NCBI GenBank assembly: GCA_035565975.1
Contig: DATMRT010000060.1
Location: 1 to 64,000 of the forward strand
Direction of reading: 5' to 3'
Length of the DNA stretch: 64,000 nt
Source of the DNA: Ga0077530 sp035565975
GTDB taxonomy: Bacteria > Pseudomonadota > Alphaproteobacteria > Rhizobiales > Hyphomicrobiaceae
Below the pieces are notes generated by a model. The model did no database searches. It was not told the DNA's origin and saw only the letters and a list, made by a program, of their open reading frames with translations. Positions within the stretch are counted from its first letter, which is position 1; each line of letters opens with the position of its first letter. The position numbers and the translations under genes are program-made. This document shows, piece after piece, positions 17,576-26,408 of this stretch.

Positions 17576-18078
17576 TTGCCCTTCCCGCCGCTGTCGCCCG
17601 GATCCGTCAGGCGGATCGTCCAGTCTTTGGAGTCCTGCGTGTCGACCTCGAAGAAGCCCTCACGCTTGAAGCCGCGCCGCGTGCAGTCCTCCACGCCGCG
17701 AATGGTGAAGACCTTGTCGGCGGTGCACATCATGTTCGTACCGCCCCACTCGCCGCCACGGTCGTAATCTACGGCATGAACATAATAGAAGCGGCTGCCA
17801 AGCCTACCTTTCAACAGTGTCTCGCAAGTCTGTGACGCTATGTTCCACCATCCCTCCGTGGCCCAGCCCTTCGGGTCCTGATAGCCGATCGCGACCCCGA
17901 TCCGGCTCGACGTTGCATTGCAGAGCTTGAGATCGGCCCGAGCGACGCCCGCATTGGCCGCCGCGGCGACGCCCGCTACCAGCCAAACCAGCAACAGGCG
18001 GAAGTAGTTCAACGGGAACAGACGAGGCGCGTCGCAAGGCGCTCGGCCATGGTCGGCCCCTTCACGTGCATCAATCAT
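17572..18078 (-). CDS. DUF1036 periplasmic protein
   Basis: A 168-residue exported protein matching the alphaproteobacterial DUF1036 family. It has ADLKLCNATSSRIGVAIGY, the GWWNI core, four further cysteines (QTCETLL, MMCTADK, EDCTRRGF) and FFEVDTQ near the end. The hydrophobic LLLVWLVAGVAAAANAGVARA is a signal peptide with a probable cut after ARA. The about 25 residues before it make the start uncertain. The biochemical role of the family is unknown. It is sandwiched in an operon between glycerate kinase (five bases upstream) and pyruvate kinase (four-base overlap). Confidence 0.88.
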   Translation of the reverse strand: MIDAREGADHGRAPCDAPRLFPLNYFRLLLVWLVAGVAAAANAGVARADLKLCNATSSRIGVAIGYQDPKGWATEGWWNIASQTCETLLKGRLGSRFYYVHAVDYDRGGEWGGTNMMCTADKVFTIRGVEDCTRRGFKREGFFEVDTQDSKDWTIRLTDPGDSGGKGK

Positions 18079-18083
18079 GTGTA

Positions 18084-19412
18084 TCAGGCCGGCTCGACGA
18101 GGATCACGCGGAAATCATTGACATTCGTATGGGTTGGCCCCGTGTGCACGAGGTCGCCCAGGGCCTCGAACAGGGTCGTGGCATCGTTGTTATCGAGGGC
18201 CTTTCGGGCGTCGGCGTGGCGCTCCCTGGCGCGGGCGAGCGTATCGGGGCCGATCACGGCGCCGGCCGGGTCGGTGATCTGACCATCGCCGCCATCAATC
18301 CCGTCGCTGTCCGCCGCCAGCGCGGCGACACCGGCAAGGCTGTCGAGCGCACAGGCGAGCGCGAGCGCGTACTCCTGGCTGCGCCCGCCGCGGCCGTTCT
18401 TGTTGCGTACCGTGACCTCGAGCTCGCCGCCGCTGATGATGGCAAGCCGCCGGCCCGCGGCCCGCGCCTCACGGGCAAGCGCTGCGTGGGCGGCCGCGAC
18501 GTCACGCGCCTCGCCCGTCACCTGGTCGCCAAGGTTCTGCACTTCATAGCCCTGCGCGCGCGCCAGCGCCGCCGCCGCATCGAGTGCGGCAACAGGCGTC
18601 GCAATGATCTGGTAGCGATCGCGGGAAAAGAGCGCGTCCCCAGGCTTCGGCGTTTCGTTCGCCGGGTTCTCGATCGCGCGATAGACACTCGGCGGCACGG
18701 GCAGCTCGAGCTCGGCCATGCGCGGGGCGCGGCGCGCGATTGTCGCACGGGCATCCGCGAGCGTGGTCGGGTCCGGCACGGTCGGCCCGGAGCCGATGGT
18801 CTCCGGATCGTCGCCCGGCACATCCGATATGGCGAGCGTGATGAATGTGCCGGCCTTCGCGGCGGCGGCACGCAACCGGCCGCCTTTGATGCGCGAGAGG
18901 TGGCGGCGCACCACATTCATCTCGTGGATGTCGGCACCGGACTTGAGCAACCCACGGGTCAGCGCCGTCTTTTCGGCAAGATCGAGCCCGGCGGCAGGTG
19001 CCGCCCAGAGAGCCGAGGCGCCGCCGGAAAGCAGAACCAGAACGGTGTCGTCGGGACCGGCCGATTGCGCGAGCACGAGCGCCCGCTCGGCGGCTGCACG
19101 CGAAGAAGCATCGGGTGTCGGATGCCGGCCTTCCAGGATCTCCAGCCGTGAGGGCTTCGGATCTGAGAATGCGGCTGCATAGCCATGCGGTGCTGTCGCC
19201 ACGCCCACGAGCCGGTCACCGATGCCGGCCTGCAGGTAGTGCGCTTCCGCGACCGAGGCCATGGCGATCGCGGCCTTGCCCGCACAGAGCACGATCAGTC
19301 GGCCCGCGGCCGGCGCGGGCGGAAGATGCGGAGGAAGACAGGTGCTCGGATGAGCAGCAGCCACGGCCGCGTGGAACATCTCGAGCAGGAGCCCGCGCGC
19401 CTCGGCCGACAT
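18084..19412 (-). CDS. Glycerate 2-kinase (GckA/TtuD, MOFRL family)
   Basis: Phosphorylates D-glycerate at C2 to give 2-phosphoglycerate. At 442 residues it has the two-domain type II glycerate kinase layout. The N-terminal DUF4147 part includes CAGKAAIAMA, LLSGGASALWAAP and EMNVVRRHLSRIKGGRL with SDVPGDD. The C-terminal MOFRL domain has ISGGELEVTV, GRGGRSQEYALA, DSDGIDG and a final GPTHTNVNDF. First gene of an operon with a DUF1036 protein and pyruvate kinase. Glycerate may come from glyoxylate, tartrate or serine-cycle routes; none of those genes is in the window. Confidence 0.94.
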   Translation of the reverse strand: MSAEARGLLLEMFHAAVAAAHPSTCLPPHLPPAPAAGRLIVLCAGKAAIAMASVAEAHYLQAGIGDRLVGVATAPHGYAAAFSDPKPSRLEILEGRHPTPDASSRAAAERALVLAQSAGPDDTVLVLLSGGASALWAAPAAGLDLAEKTALTRGLLKSGADIHEMNVVRRHLSRIKGGRLRAAAAKAGTFITLAISDVPGDDPETIGSGPTVPDPTTLADARATIARRAPRMAELELPVPPSVYRAIENPANETPKPGDALFSRDRYQIIATPVAALDAAAALARAQGYEVQNLGDQVTGEARDVAAAHAALAREARAAGRRLAIISGGELEVTVRNKNGRGGRSQEYALALACALDSLAGVAALAADSDGIDGGDGQITDPAGAVIGPDTLARARERHADARKALDNNDATTLFEALGDLVHTGPTHTNVNDFRVILVEPA

Positions 19413-19500
19413 ATTCTAGAAGCCCTCGAGCAAAAAGTTCGCCGTTGCCACTACTTGCGGTCGGCGACATCCTTGCGTCAAGCGCCGAAAGCCATTGGAA

Positions 19501-21756
19501 CTAGAAGGCAGGCCCGAAGCGGTTGGAGCGCGGGAAGCCCTTGGGCGCCATGCGGCCAGCTTGCGCCCGCTGCCCGATCCATTCCTTCATGTCGCCACTC
19601 GCCAGCGTGAAGGTCCGCCCTGCCGAGTCGAGCCACGTCAGCCCTGCTTTCTTGACGAACGGCCGGACGTCCGAGAGCCCGCCATCCTTGAAGCGCTGCA
19701 GGATGATGCCCTTGCCGCGCGTCATCTCGTTGATCTCGTCGAGACTGAAGACGAGCATCCGGCGGTTCTCGCCGATCGTCGCGCACATGTCGGAACCGGG
19801 CGGGACCGGCACACAAACCCGCGCCTCGGCATCGGCATCCACGTTCAGTACTTGCTTGCCCTTGCGCGTCGAGGCAACAACCTCGTCCTCGAGCACGATG
19901 AAGCCGTGCCCGCTCGTCGCGGCGACGATGAGCTTGCGGCCCGGCTCGTGGACGAACAGGTCCACGATCTCGTGGCTCTCCTCGAGATCGACCATGAGGC
20001 GCACGGGCTCGCCGTGCCCGCGCCCGCCCGGGAGCTGATTGCCTTCGAGCGTGAAGAACTTGCCGTTCGTCGCGAAGACGATGAGCTTGTCCGTCGTCGA
20101 GGCGCGCACCGCTCGCTTGAGACTGTCGCCGTGCTTGAAATCGAGCTTGGAGAGATCTTCGGGGTGGCCCTTGAGGGCGCGGATCCAGCCCTTCTCCGAG
20201 AGAATGACCGTGATCGGCTCCTTCTCGATCAGCGCCTGCTCGATATCGACCTCGATCGACGGCGCATCCGCAAGCTCGGTCCGGCGCCGGCCCAGCTCGG
20301 TCTTTTTGGAGTAGGCCTCACGCGTGGCCTTGATCTCGGCCGCAATGCGCTCCCACTGGAGGTCTTCCGACTTCAATAGCGCCTGGAGATCGCGCATCTC
20401 GCCGCTGAGCTTCTCGTGCTCGGCACGGATCTCCATCTCCTCGAGCTTGGATAGCGACCGCAAGCGCAGGTTCAGGATGGCTTCAGCCTGCACCTCCGAG
20501 AGCTTGAACTTGGCGATCAGTTTGGCCTTCGGCTCGTCCTCGAAGCGGACGATGCGAATGACCTCATCGATATTGAGGTACGCGATCAGGTAGCCATCGA
20601 GCACTTCGAGGCGGTGCTGGATTTTGGCGAGGCGATGCTCCGAGCGCCGGACCAGCACTTCCTGGCGGTGCTCCAGCCAGTGCTTGAGCACGTCGCGCAG
20701 TGACAGCACGGCCGGGATCTGCCCCGCCGTCAGCACGTTCATGTTGAGGCCGAAGCGAACTTCCAGCTCCGTCACGCGGAACAGGCTCTCCATGAGCACG
20801 AACGGATCGACTGTGCGGCTCTTGGGCTCGAGGATCAGGCGGACGCTCTCCGCGCTCTCGTCGCGCACGTCACCAAGCAGCGGCAGCTTCTTCGCCTGCA
20901 AGAGCTCGGCGATCTTCTCGACGAGACGCGCCTTCTGGACCTGATAGGGCATCTCCGTGACGACGATCTGGTAGCCGCCGCGCCCGAGCTCCTCCTTCTC
21001 CCAGCGTGCACGCAGGCGGAAGCCGCCGCGGCCGGTGCGGTAGGCCTCGACGATGCTGTCGCGCGGCTCGACGAGAACGCCGCCGGTCGGGAAATCCGGT
21101 CCCGGAATGAAATCGACAAGCTTTTCGACCGTCGCATTCGGGTGCTTGATGAGATGCAGCAAGGCCGCGCACAGCTCGTCGGCATTGTGCGGCGGGATGT
21201 TCGTCGCCATGCCGACGGCAATACCCGACGAGCCGTTCGCCAGCAGGTTCGGAAAGTTAGCGGGGAGAACGACGGGCTCCTTGTTGGTGCCGTCGTAGGT
21301 CGTCCGGAAGTCGATCGTGTCCTCGTCGATGCCGTCCAGCAGCGCCTCGGCGACCTGGGTCAGGCGGCTCTCCGTGTAGCGCATCGCCGCCGGATTATCG
21401 CCGTCGATATTGCCGAAGTTGCCCTGGCCGTCGACGAGGGGATAGCGGACGGCGAAGTCCTGGGCGAGGCGCACGAGCGCGTCGTAGATGGCCTGGTCGC
21501 CGTGCGGATGGAAATTGCCCATCACCTCGCCGACGATCTTCGCGCACTTCTTGAAGCCGCCCGTGGGGTCGAGCTTCAGCTCGCGCATGGCATAGAGAAT
21601 GCGTCGATGCACGGGCTTGAGACCATCGCGCACGTCTGGAAGCGCGCGGTGCATGATCGTCGAGAGCGCATAGGCTAGGTAACGCTCTTCCAGCGCCTCG
21701 CGCAGATTGACGGGTTCAATGGGGCCCGGGCCGGGCAGAATCGGTCTGTCGCTCAT
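19501..21756 (-). CDS. parC: DNA topoisomerase IV subunit A
   Basis: Catalytic DNA-cleaving subunit of the type IIA topoisomerase that decatenates daughter chromosomes. About 751 residues. The start region EERYLAYALSTIMHRALPD and KPVHRRILYAM, the quinolone-determining FHPHGDQAIYDALVR, and the catalytic tyrosine in AAMRYTESRLT (about residue 118) are present. The C-terminal pinwheel is short, as expected for ParC rather than GyrA, and no GyrA-box is seen. I use ATG 21756, where homology begins, rather than the upstream 21786. Divergent from the EF-G-like gene. The 88 bases between its stop and gckA hold no gene. Confidence 0.96.
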   Translation of the reverse strand: MSDRPILPGPGPIEPVNLREALEERYLAYALSTIMHRALPDVRDGLKPVHRRILYAMRELKLDPTGGFKKCAKIVGEVMGNFHPHGDQAIYDALVRLAQDFAVRYPLVDGQGNFGNIDGDNPAAMRYTESRLTQVAEALLDGIDEDTIDFRTTYDGTNKEPVVLPANFPNLLANGSSGIAVGMATNIPPHNADELCAALLHLIKHPNATVEKLVDFIPGPDFPTGGVLVEPRDSIVEAYRTGRGGFRLRARWEKEELGRGGYQIVVTEMPYQVQKARLVEKIAELLQAKKLPLLGDVRDESAESVRLILEPKSRTVDPFVLMESLFRVTELEVRFGLNMNVLTAGQIPAVLSLRDVLKHWLEHRQEVLVRRSEHRLAKIQHRLEVLDGYLIAYLNIDEVIRIVRFEDEPKAKLIAKFKLSEVQAEAILNLRLRSLSKLEEMEIRAEHEKLSGEMRDLQALLKSEDLQWERIAAEIKATREAYSKKTELGRRRTELADAPSIEVDIEQALIEKEPITVILSEKGWIRALKGHPEDLSKLDFKHGDSLKRAVRASTTDKLIVFATNGKFFTLEGNQLPGGRGHGEPVRLMVDLEESHEIVDLFVHEPGRKLIVAATSGHGFIVLEDEVVASTRKGKQVLNVDADAEARVCVPVPPGSDMCATIGENRRMLVFSLDEINEMTRGKGIILQRFKDGGLSDVRPFVKKAGLTWLDSAGRTFTLASGDMKEWIGQRAQAGRMAPKGFPRSNRFGPAF

Positions 21757-21935
21757 GGTTCCGGGACTTACCGCTCCGGGCACCATCCCTCAAGTGCCCG
21801 CACTGCCACACGCAGGCCGAGCGCACAGCCTGGACGACCGGGCGCGGCGCTCGGCGTCTCACCCCTGCAACGCCCGGTGGAAATTTCACCGGAACCGACC
21901 GTGATGCCGGTTCGCGCCGCCAACATGCGCTAGAT

Positions 21936-21960
21936 TCACGGCAAATCACTTTTGCCGTGA
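21936..21960 (+). promoter_or_regulatory. Hairpin just before the EF-G-like start codon
   Basis: TCACGGCAAA (21936-21945) and TTTGCCGTGA (21951-21960) are perfect ten-base arms around a five-base loop, ending seven bases before GTG 21968. It covers the place where a Shine-Dalgarno would sit, so it may limit translation, or be an operator. Confidence 0.55.
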
Positions 21961-21967
21961 GACTGCC

Positions 21968-22834
21968 GTGTCGTCGTCAACGACCAATGCGCCCCTCCTG
22001 CCGCTGAGCCAGACGCTTGTTGCCAAGGATGCGGAGGGTGCGGCGGCGCTCGCGGCGGCCCTGGAACGGTGCCAGGCCGAGGATGCCACATTCTCGTATG
22101 CGGCAGGCACCAGGCAAGGAAGCTTCCGCATCGAAGCGCGCACGCCCAAGGAGCTGAGCGCGCACGTAGCACTTGTGACGGCAAAGGCAGCCTGCCCGCT
22201 CGACGCCGGCCCCCACACGATCACGACCTGCTGGACCCCAGCCCGCCTGGCCGAAGCGGGGCATCGTCTCGGAAGCGCTGAGGGCGGAACGGGCGATTTC
22301 GCCGTCGTGCGCCTCAGGATCTCCCCGCGACGCTCAGGCGAGGGCAATCTCTTCGAGAGCGAGTTCGCCGGTCCCCCTCAGATCGACGCCCTCAATGCCG
22401 CCGTCGCGCGCGGCGTAGCACGGGTCTCCTCGGAAGGCGTGGACGGTGAAGGCCGCATCATCGACACGCGGGCCGTCTTCATCGATGGCGCCTTCCATCC
22501 GAAGCGCTCAACGCCGGAGGGCTTCGAGGAGGCCGCCGTCGCTGCTATGCGGGCCGCCTGCCGGAATGCGGGCATGAGGCGCCTCGAGCCGCTCATGGAG
22601 ATCGAGATCCTCGCGGAGCGGGACCTCGTGCTCCCCATCGTCAATGATCTCGCGCAGCGCGGCGGAAGCGAGGTGCGCCGGCAGCTTGGCCCGAAGGGCA
22701 TAACGATCACCGCGGAGCTGCCGCTCGCCGCCCTTCTCATCCACGAGGACGTGCTTGGCACGCTCAGTCGGGGCAAGGCCAAGCTCGTCGGCGAGCCGCG
22801 GCTCGCTCGCTGGGCGGAAGCGCGCCGCCGCTGA
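21968..22834 (+). CDS. EF-G domain III-V protein without a GTPase domain
   Basis: A 288-residue protein that matches the C-terminal half of elongation factor G and nothing else. Residues about 15-85 resemble domain III (ALERCQAEDATFSY, TPKELSAHVALV). About 115-205 match domain IV, including FIDGAFHPKRST, where the histidine aligns with the domain IV tip histidine of EF-G. About 205-280 match domain V (RLEPLMEIEILAE, VNDLAQRGG, ITAELPLAALL, LGTLSRGKAKL). No P-loop or other G motif exists in or before it. It presumably contacts the ribosomal A site without GTP hydrolysis, but the function is unknown. GTG start with no clear Shine-Dalgarno. Confidence 0.85.
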   Translation: MSSSTTNAPLLPLSQTLVAKDAEGAAALAAALERCQAEDATFSYAAGTRQGSFRIEARTPKELSAHVALVTAKAACPLDAGPHTITTCWTPARLAEAGHRLGSAEGGTGDFAVVRLRISPRRSGEGNLFESEFAGPPQIDALNAAVARGVARVSSEGVDGEGRIIDTRAVFIDGAFHPKRSTPEGFEEAAVAAMRAACRNAGMRRLEPLMEIEILAERDLVLPIVNDLAQRGGSEVRRQLGPKGITITAELPLAALLIHEDVLGTLSRGKAKLVGEPRLARWAEARRR

Positions 22835-22862
22835 CCGAGCGACGCTGCTGACGCCCTCTCGT

Positions 22863-22901
22863 TTAACCACGCCGCCAGCTATGCAGTGTTCTCATGGTTA
22901 A
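22863..22901. promoter_or_regulatory. Inverted repeat upstream of the SBP operon
   Basis: TTAACCA (22863-22869) and TGGTTAA (22895-22901) are perfect arms 25 bases apart, about 100 bases before the first solute-binding protein gene. TTAACC is also a CtrA half-site, so the regulator is open. Confidence 0.35.
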
Positions 22902-22997
22902 GCGCCGCTCATCATGAAGACATTCTTCACGAAATTCTTCTTCCATTGTAGCCCGCACCCGATCGACTGAGGGCTGGGGCGGAAAGCGAGGGGTTTC

Positions 22998-24578
22998 ATG
23001 AGGCGGAGTGTCATCTCGGTGGCTGCGGCCCTTGCCGTCGCCATGCTGTCGGTGCCTGCGGATGCGAAGACCTTCCGGTTCGCCTTCCAGGGCGATCTCA
23101 ACGCTCTCGACCCTTATGCTCTGAACGAGACATTCACTCTCGGCACGCTCAGCAACGTGATGGAAGGCCTCGTCACGCGCGACAAGGATCTCAAGATCGT
23201 CCCCGCACTCGCCGAACGCTGGGAGATCGTCGAGCCGACGCGCTGGCGCTTCCACCTCCGCAAGGGCGTGAAGTTCCATAACGGCGAGGGTTTCACCGCC
23301 GACGACGTCCTCTTTTCGTTCGAGCGCGCAACGTCGCCCGAATCCAACATCCGCACGCGCTTCGCCGCCAAACTGAAGGCGGAGAAGGTCGATGCGCATA
23401 CGGTCGACTTCGTGCTCGCCGTGCCGAATCCGATCCTGCCCGCTGAGTGGGATTCCTGGTTCATGATGTCGAAGTCGTGGGCCGAGGCCAACGGCGCGAC
23501 CAAGGTCCAGACCAAGAGCAATCAGCTCAGCCCCTTCGCGCTCAAGGCGAATGGCACAGGCCCCTTCATGGTGGTGAGCCACGAGCCGGGCGTGAAGACC
23601 ACCTTCAAGCCCAATCCGAACTGGTGGGGCAAGCCCGAGCACAATCTCACCGAGGTCGTCTTCCAGACCATCAAGTCGGATGCGACCCGCGTTGCGGCCC
23701 TCCTCTCCGGCGAGGTCGACATGATCGACCCCGTCCCCGTGCAGGATATCCCGCGCGTCAAGTCCAGCCCCGCGACCGATGTTCTGACCGGCCCGGAGCT
23801 GCGCACGATCTTCCTCAACATGGATCAAGTGCGCGACGAGCTGCTCTACTCGGACGTCAAGGGCAAGAACCCCTTCAAGGACGTGCGCGTCCGCAAGGCC
23901 GTCTATCAGGCCATCGATATCGACGCGATCCAGAAGCGGATCATGCGCGGCCACGCGACGCCGAACGCACTGCTCATCTATCCGCCGCTCTTCGCACGCG
24001 CCGCCGAGTTCAAGCGCCATCCCTATGATCCCGCCGCGGCGAAGAAGCTCCTCGCGGAAGCCGGCTATCCCAATGGCTTTGCGGTGGAGATGGATTGCCC
24101 CAACGACCGCTACGTCAACGACGAGGCGATCTGCCAGGCCGTCGTTGCCATGCTGGCCCGCATCGGCATGCGCGTGAAGCTCAATGCCATGCCAAAAGCC
24201 CGCTATTTCGACAAGGTCGGCGCACCACAGAAATACGATAGCTCTTTCAACCTGCTCGGCTGGACGGCGAGCTCACTCGACGGGCTCAACATCCTCCGCT
24301 CGATCGCGGGCTGCCGCGATGCGGCCGGCAAGGGCGCGACGTTCAACTATGGCGGCTACTGCAGTCCGGTCGTCGATGAGCTGGCGAGCGCGATCGAGGT
24401 CGAGAACGACGTCCAGAGGCGCAACGAGATGCTCGCCAAGGCCTTCCGCACCATTCACGACGACGTCGGGTTGATCCCCTTGCACCAGCAGGCCCTGAGC
24501 TGGGGCGTTTCGAAGAAGGTCAGCATGGTGCAGCGCGCCGACAATCGCATCCTCTTCTACTGGGTGCGCATGCAATAG
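22998..24578 (+). CDS. ABC transporter solute-binding protein, family 5 (copy 1)
   Basis: A 526-residue periplasmic receptor of the peptide/nickel/opine type (SBP_bac_5). The signal peptide ends at PADA-KTFRFAFQGDLNALDPY. Family motifs are visible: WRFHLRKGVKFHNGEGFTAD, NGTGPFMVVSHEPGVK, NPFKDVRVRKAVYQAIDIDA and KKLLAEAGYPNGF. It has four well-spaced cysteines (MDCPND, AICQ, AGCRD, GGYCSP), probably two disulfides. First gene of a long same-strand run, followed by a close paralogue. The ligand is unknown; downstream genes suggest an acid-sugar or similar small acid rather than a peptide. Confidence 0.95.
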   Translation: MRRSVISVAAALAVAMLSVPADAKTFRFAFQGDLNALDPYALNETFTLGTLSNVMEGLVTRDKDLKIVPALAERWEIVEPTRWRFHLRKGVKFHNGEGFTADDVLFSFERATSPESNIRTRFAAKLKAEKVDAHTVDFVLAVPNPILPAEWDSWFMMSKSWAEANGATKVQTKSNQLSPFALKANGTGPFMVVSHEPGVKTTFKPNPNWWGKPEHNLTEVVFQTIKSDATRVAALLSGEVDMIDPVPVQDIPRVKSSPATDVLTGPELRTIFLNMDQVRDELLYSDVKGKNPFKDVRVRKAVYQAIDIDAIQKRIMRGHATPNALLIYPPLFARAAEFKRHPYDPAAAKKLLAEAGYPNGFAVEMDCPNDRYVNDEAICQAVVAMLARIGMRVKLNAMPKARYFDKVGAPQKYDSSFNLLGWTASSLDGLNILRSIAGCRDAAGKGATFNYGGYCSPVVDELASAIEVENDVQRRNEMLAKAFRTIHDDVGLIPLHQQALSWGVSKKVSMVQRADNRILFYWVRMQ

Positions 24579-24592
24579 CCGCCTGTAAAGCC

Positions 24593-24622
24593 GACGGGCC
24601 GCCGCTACTTCCGGCGGCCGTC
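24593..24622 (+). other. Intercistronic stem-loop after SBP copy 1
   Basis: GACGGGCCGCCG (24593-24604) pairs with CGGCGGCCGTC (24612-24622) with one bulge. It starts 15 bases after the stop. Such hairpins commonly protect the 3' end of binding-protein mRNA or reduce read-through. Confidence 0.5.
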
Positions 24623-24759
24623 AGCGCTCTGACGGCTGGACCACCGGCTCGGGATACGACAGTATCGGCGCCATGGCCGGCCGGGACGCGAGAAGCGCGC
24701 TTCGGCCGGCGCATTGCTTGCGCTCAGATCCAGCACCGAGCTGTCGGGAGTCACATTCC

Positions 24760-26337
24760 ATGAAGTTGCGCATCACGACGTTGGCAGCGGCCATGGCAGC
24801 CGCCCTGCTCGCGGTACCAGCCGAGGCCAAGACGTTCCGCTATGCCTTCCAGGGCGACCTCAACGCCCTCGATCCCTACACGCTGAACGAGACGTTCACC
24901 CTCGGCGCGCTCGGCAACGTCATGGAAGGACTGACGAAGCGCGACAAGGATCTCAAGATCATCCCCGGCCTCGCGGAACGCTGGGAAGTGCTCGAGCCGA
25001 CTCGATGGCGCTTCTACCTGCGCAAGGGCGTGAAGTTCCACAACGGCGAGGACTTCACGGCAGACGATGTGGTCTTCTCGGCCGAGCGCTGCCTCTCTCC
25101 CGAATCCAATATCAAGAGCCGCATCGCCGCCGGCACCAAGGTCGTCAAGGTCGATGATTACACGGTCGACTTCATTACGACCGGGCCCAATCCCATTCTG
25201 CACTATGAATGGGACACCTGGTACATCTTCTCGAAGAAGTGGTCCGAGGCGAACGGCGCCACCAAGGTCCAGACCAGCTCGACCCAGCTCAGCCCGTTCA
25301 CGCTCAAGGCCAACGGAACCGGGCCGTTCATGGTCGAAAGCCACCAGCCGGGCGTGAAGACCGTCTTCAAGCCCAATCCGAACTGGTGGGGCAAGCCCGA
25401 GCACAATCTCACCGAGGTCATCTTCCAGACCATCAAGTCGGACGCAACGCGCGTCGCTGCCCTCCTCTCGGGTGAGATCGACATGATGGATCCGGTCCCG
25501 GTTCAGGACATTGCGCGCGTCAAGGCCAATCCCGGCACCGACGTACTCACCGGCCCGGAGCTGCGCACGATCTTCCTCAACATGGATTCGCTGCGCGATG
25601 AGCTGCTCTACTCGGACGTCAAGGGCAAGAACCCCTTCAAGGATGCCCGCGTGCGCAAGGCCTTCTACCAAGCCATCGACATGGAGGCGATCCATTCGCG
25701 CGTCATGCGCGGCAACTCGGCCAACTCCGCGCTGCTGATCTCACCGCTGCTCTTCTCGCGCTCCGCCGAGTTCAAGCGTCATCCCTATGATCCCGAAGCG
25801 GCGAAGAAGCTGCTGACCGAAGCCGGCTATCCGAACGGATTTGCCGTCGAGATGGACTGCCCGAACGATCGCTACGTGAACGATGAGGCTATCTGCCAGG
25901 CCGTGGTGGCGATGCTCGCGCGCATTGGTATCAAGGCCAAGCTCAATGCCATGCCCAAGGCCAAGTATTTCGAAAAGGCCGGCGCGACACAGAAGTACGA
26001 TAGCTCGTTCAACCTGCTCGGCTGGACGCCCGGCTCGTTCGACAGCCACAACGTGCTTCTGAACCTCGTCGGCTGCCGCGATGGCAAAGGCTCGGGCGCG
26101 TTCAATTACGGCGGCTATTGCAATCCCAAGGTCGACGAACTCGCCGGCAAGATCCTCGTCGAGAACGACGTGACAAAGCGCGACGACCTCATTGCGCAGG
26201 CCTTCCGCATCGTACACGAGGAAGCTGGCCTCATACCGCTACATCAGCAGACGCTGGCCTGGGGCGTGTCGAAGAAAGTGAAGATCGTGCAACGCGCCGA
26301 CAACCAGATCCTCTTCTACTGGGCGCAGAAGGAATAG
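24760..26337 (+). CDS. ABC transporter solute-binding protein, family 5 (copy 2)
   Basis: A 525-residue paralogue of the preceding gene, alike over the whole length, including the blocks HNLTEV[VI]FQTIKSDATRVA and EMDCPNDRYVNDEAICQAVV. Signal peptide cut after PAEA. The four cysteines are kept. Differences cluster in the ligand-cavity regions (for example NPILHYEWDTWYIF against NPILPAEWDSWFMM, and SRVMRGNSANSALLIS against KRIMRGHATPNALLIY). The two receptors may thus bind related but different ligands for one permease. ATG 24760 follows GGGAG and begins the signal peptide; an earlier in-frame start would add unrelated residues. Confidence 0.95.
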   Translation: MKLRITTLAAAMAAALLAVPAEAKTFRYAFQGDLNALDPYTLNETFTLGALGNVMEGLTKRDKDLKIIPGLAERWEVLEPTRWRFYLRKGVKFHNGEDFTADDVVFSAERCLSPESNIKSRIAAGTKVVKVDDYTVDFITTGPNPILHYEWDTWYIFSKKWSEANGATKVQTSSTQLSPFTLKANGTGPFMVESHQPGVKTVFKPNPNWWGKPEHNLTEVIFQTIKSDATRVAALLSGEIDMMDPVPVQDIARVKANPGTDVLTGPELRTIFLNMDSLRDELLYSDVKGKNPFKDARVRKAFYQAIDMEAIHSRVMRGNSANSALLISPLLFSRSAEFKRHPYDPEAAKKLLTEAGYPNGFAVEMDCPNDRYVNDEAICQAVVAMLARIGIKAKLNAMPKAKYFEKAGATQKYDSSFNLLGWTPGSFDSHNVLLNLVGCRDGKGSGAFNYGGYCNPKVDELAGKILVENDVTKRDDLIAQAFRIVHEEAGLIPLHQQTLAWGVSKKVKIVQRADNQILFYWAQKE

Positions 26338-26351
26338 CGCTCAAGACATCT

Positions 26352-26382
26352 CGCGGGGCGGACGACCCTGGTTCGCCCCGCG
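26352..26382 (+). other. Intercistronic stem-loop after SBP copy 2
   Basis: CGCGGGGCG (26352-26360) and CGCCCCGCG (26374-26382), perfect nine-base arms with a 13-base loop, 14 bases after the stop and 27 before the permease. No T-run. Probably lets the receptor be made in excess over the membrane parts. Confidence 0.6.
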
Positions 26383-26408
26383 CTCATTCGAGTGAATGAC
26401 CACGGCTG

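Noticed and set aside
16157..17767. 536-codon plus-strand frame over pyk
   Set aside because: Mirror of pyruvate kinase codons; no motif and no ribosome-binding site.
17995..18020. GGAACA half-site in the DUF1036 gene
   Set aside because: Only one arm matches, and it lies inside a coding region.
19470..19490. Minus-strand TTGACG as -35 of the glycerate kinase promoter
   Set aside because: No acceptable -10 hexamer at 16-18 bases, so not listed as a promoter.
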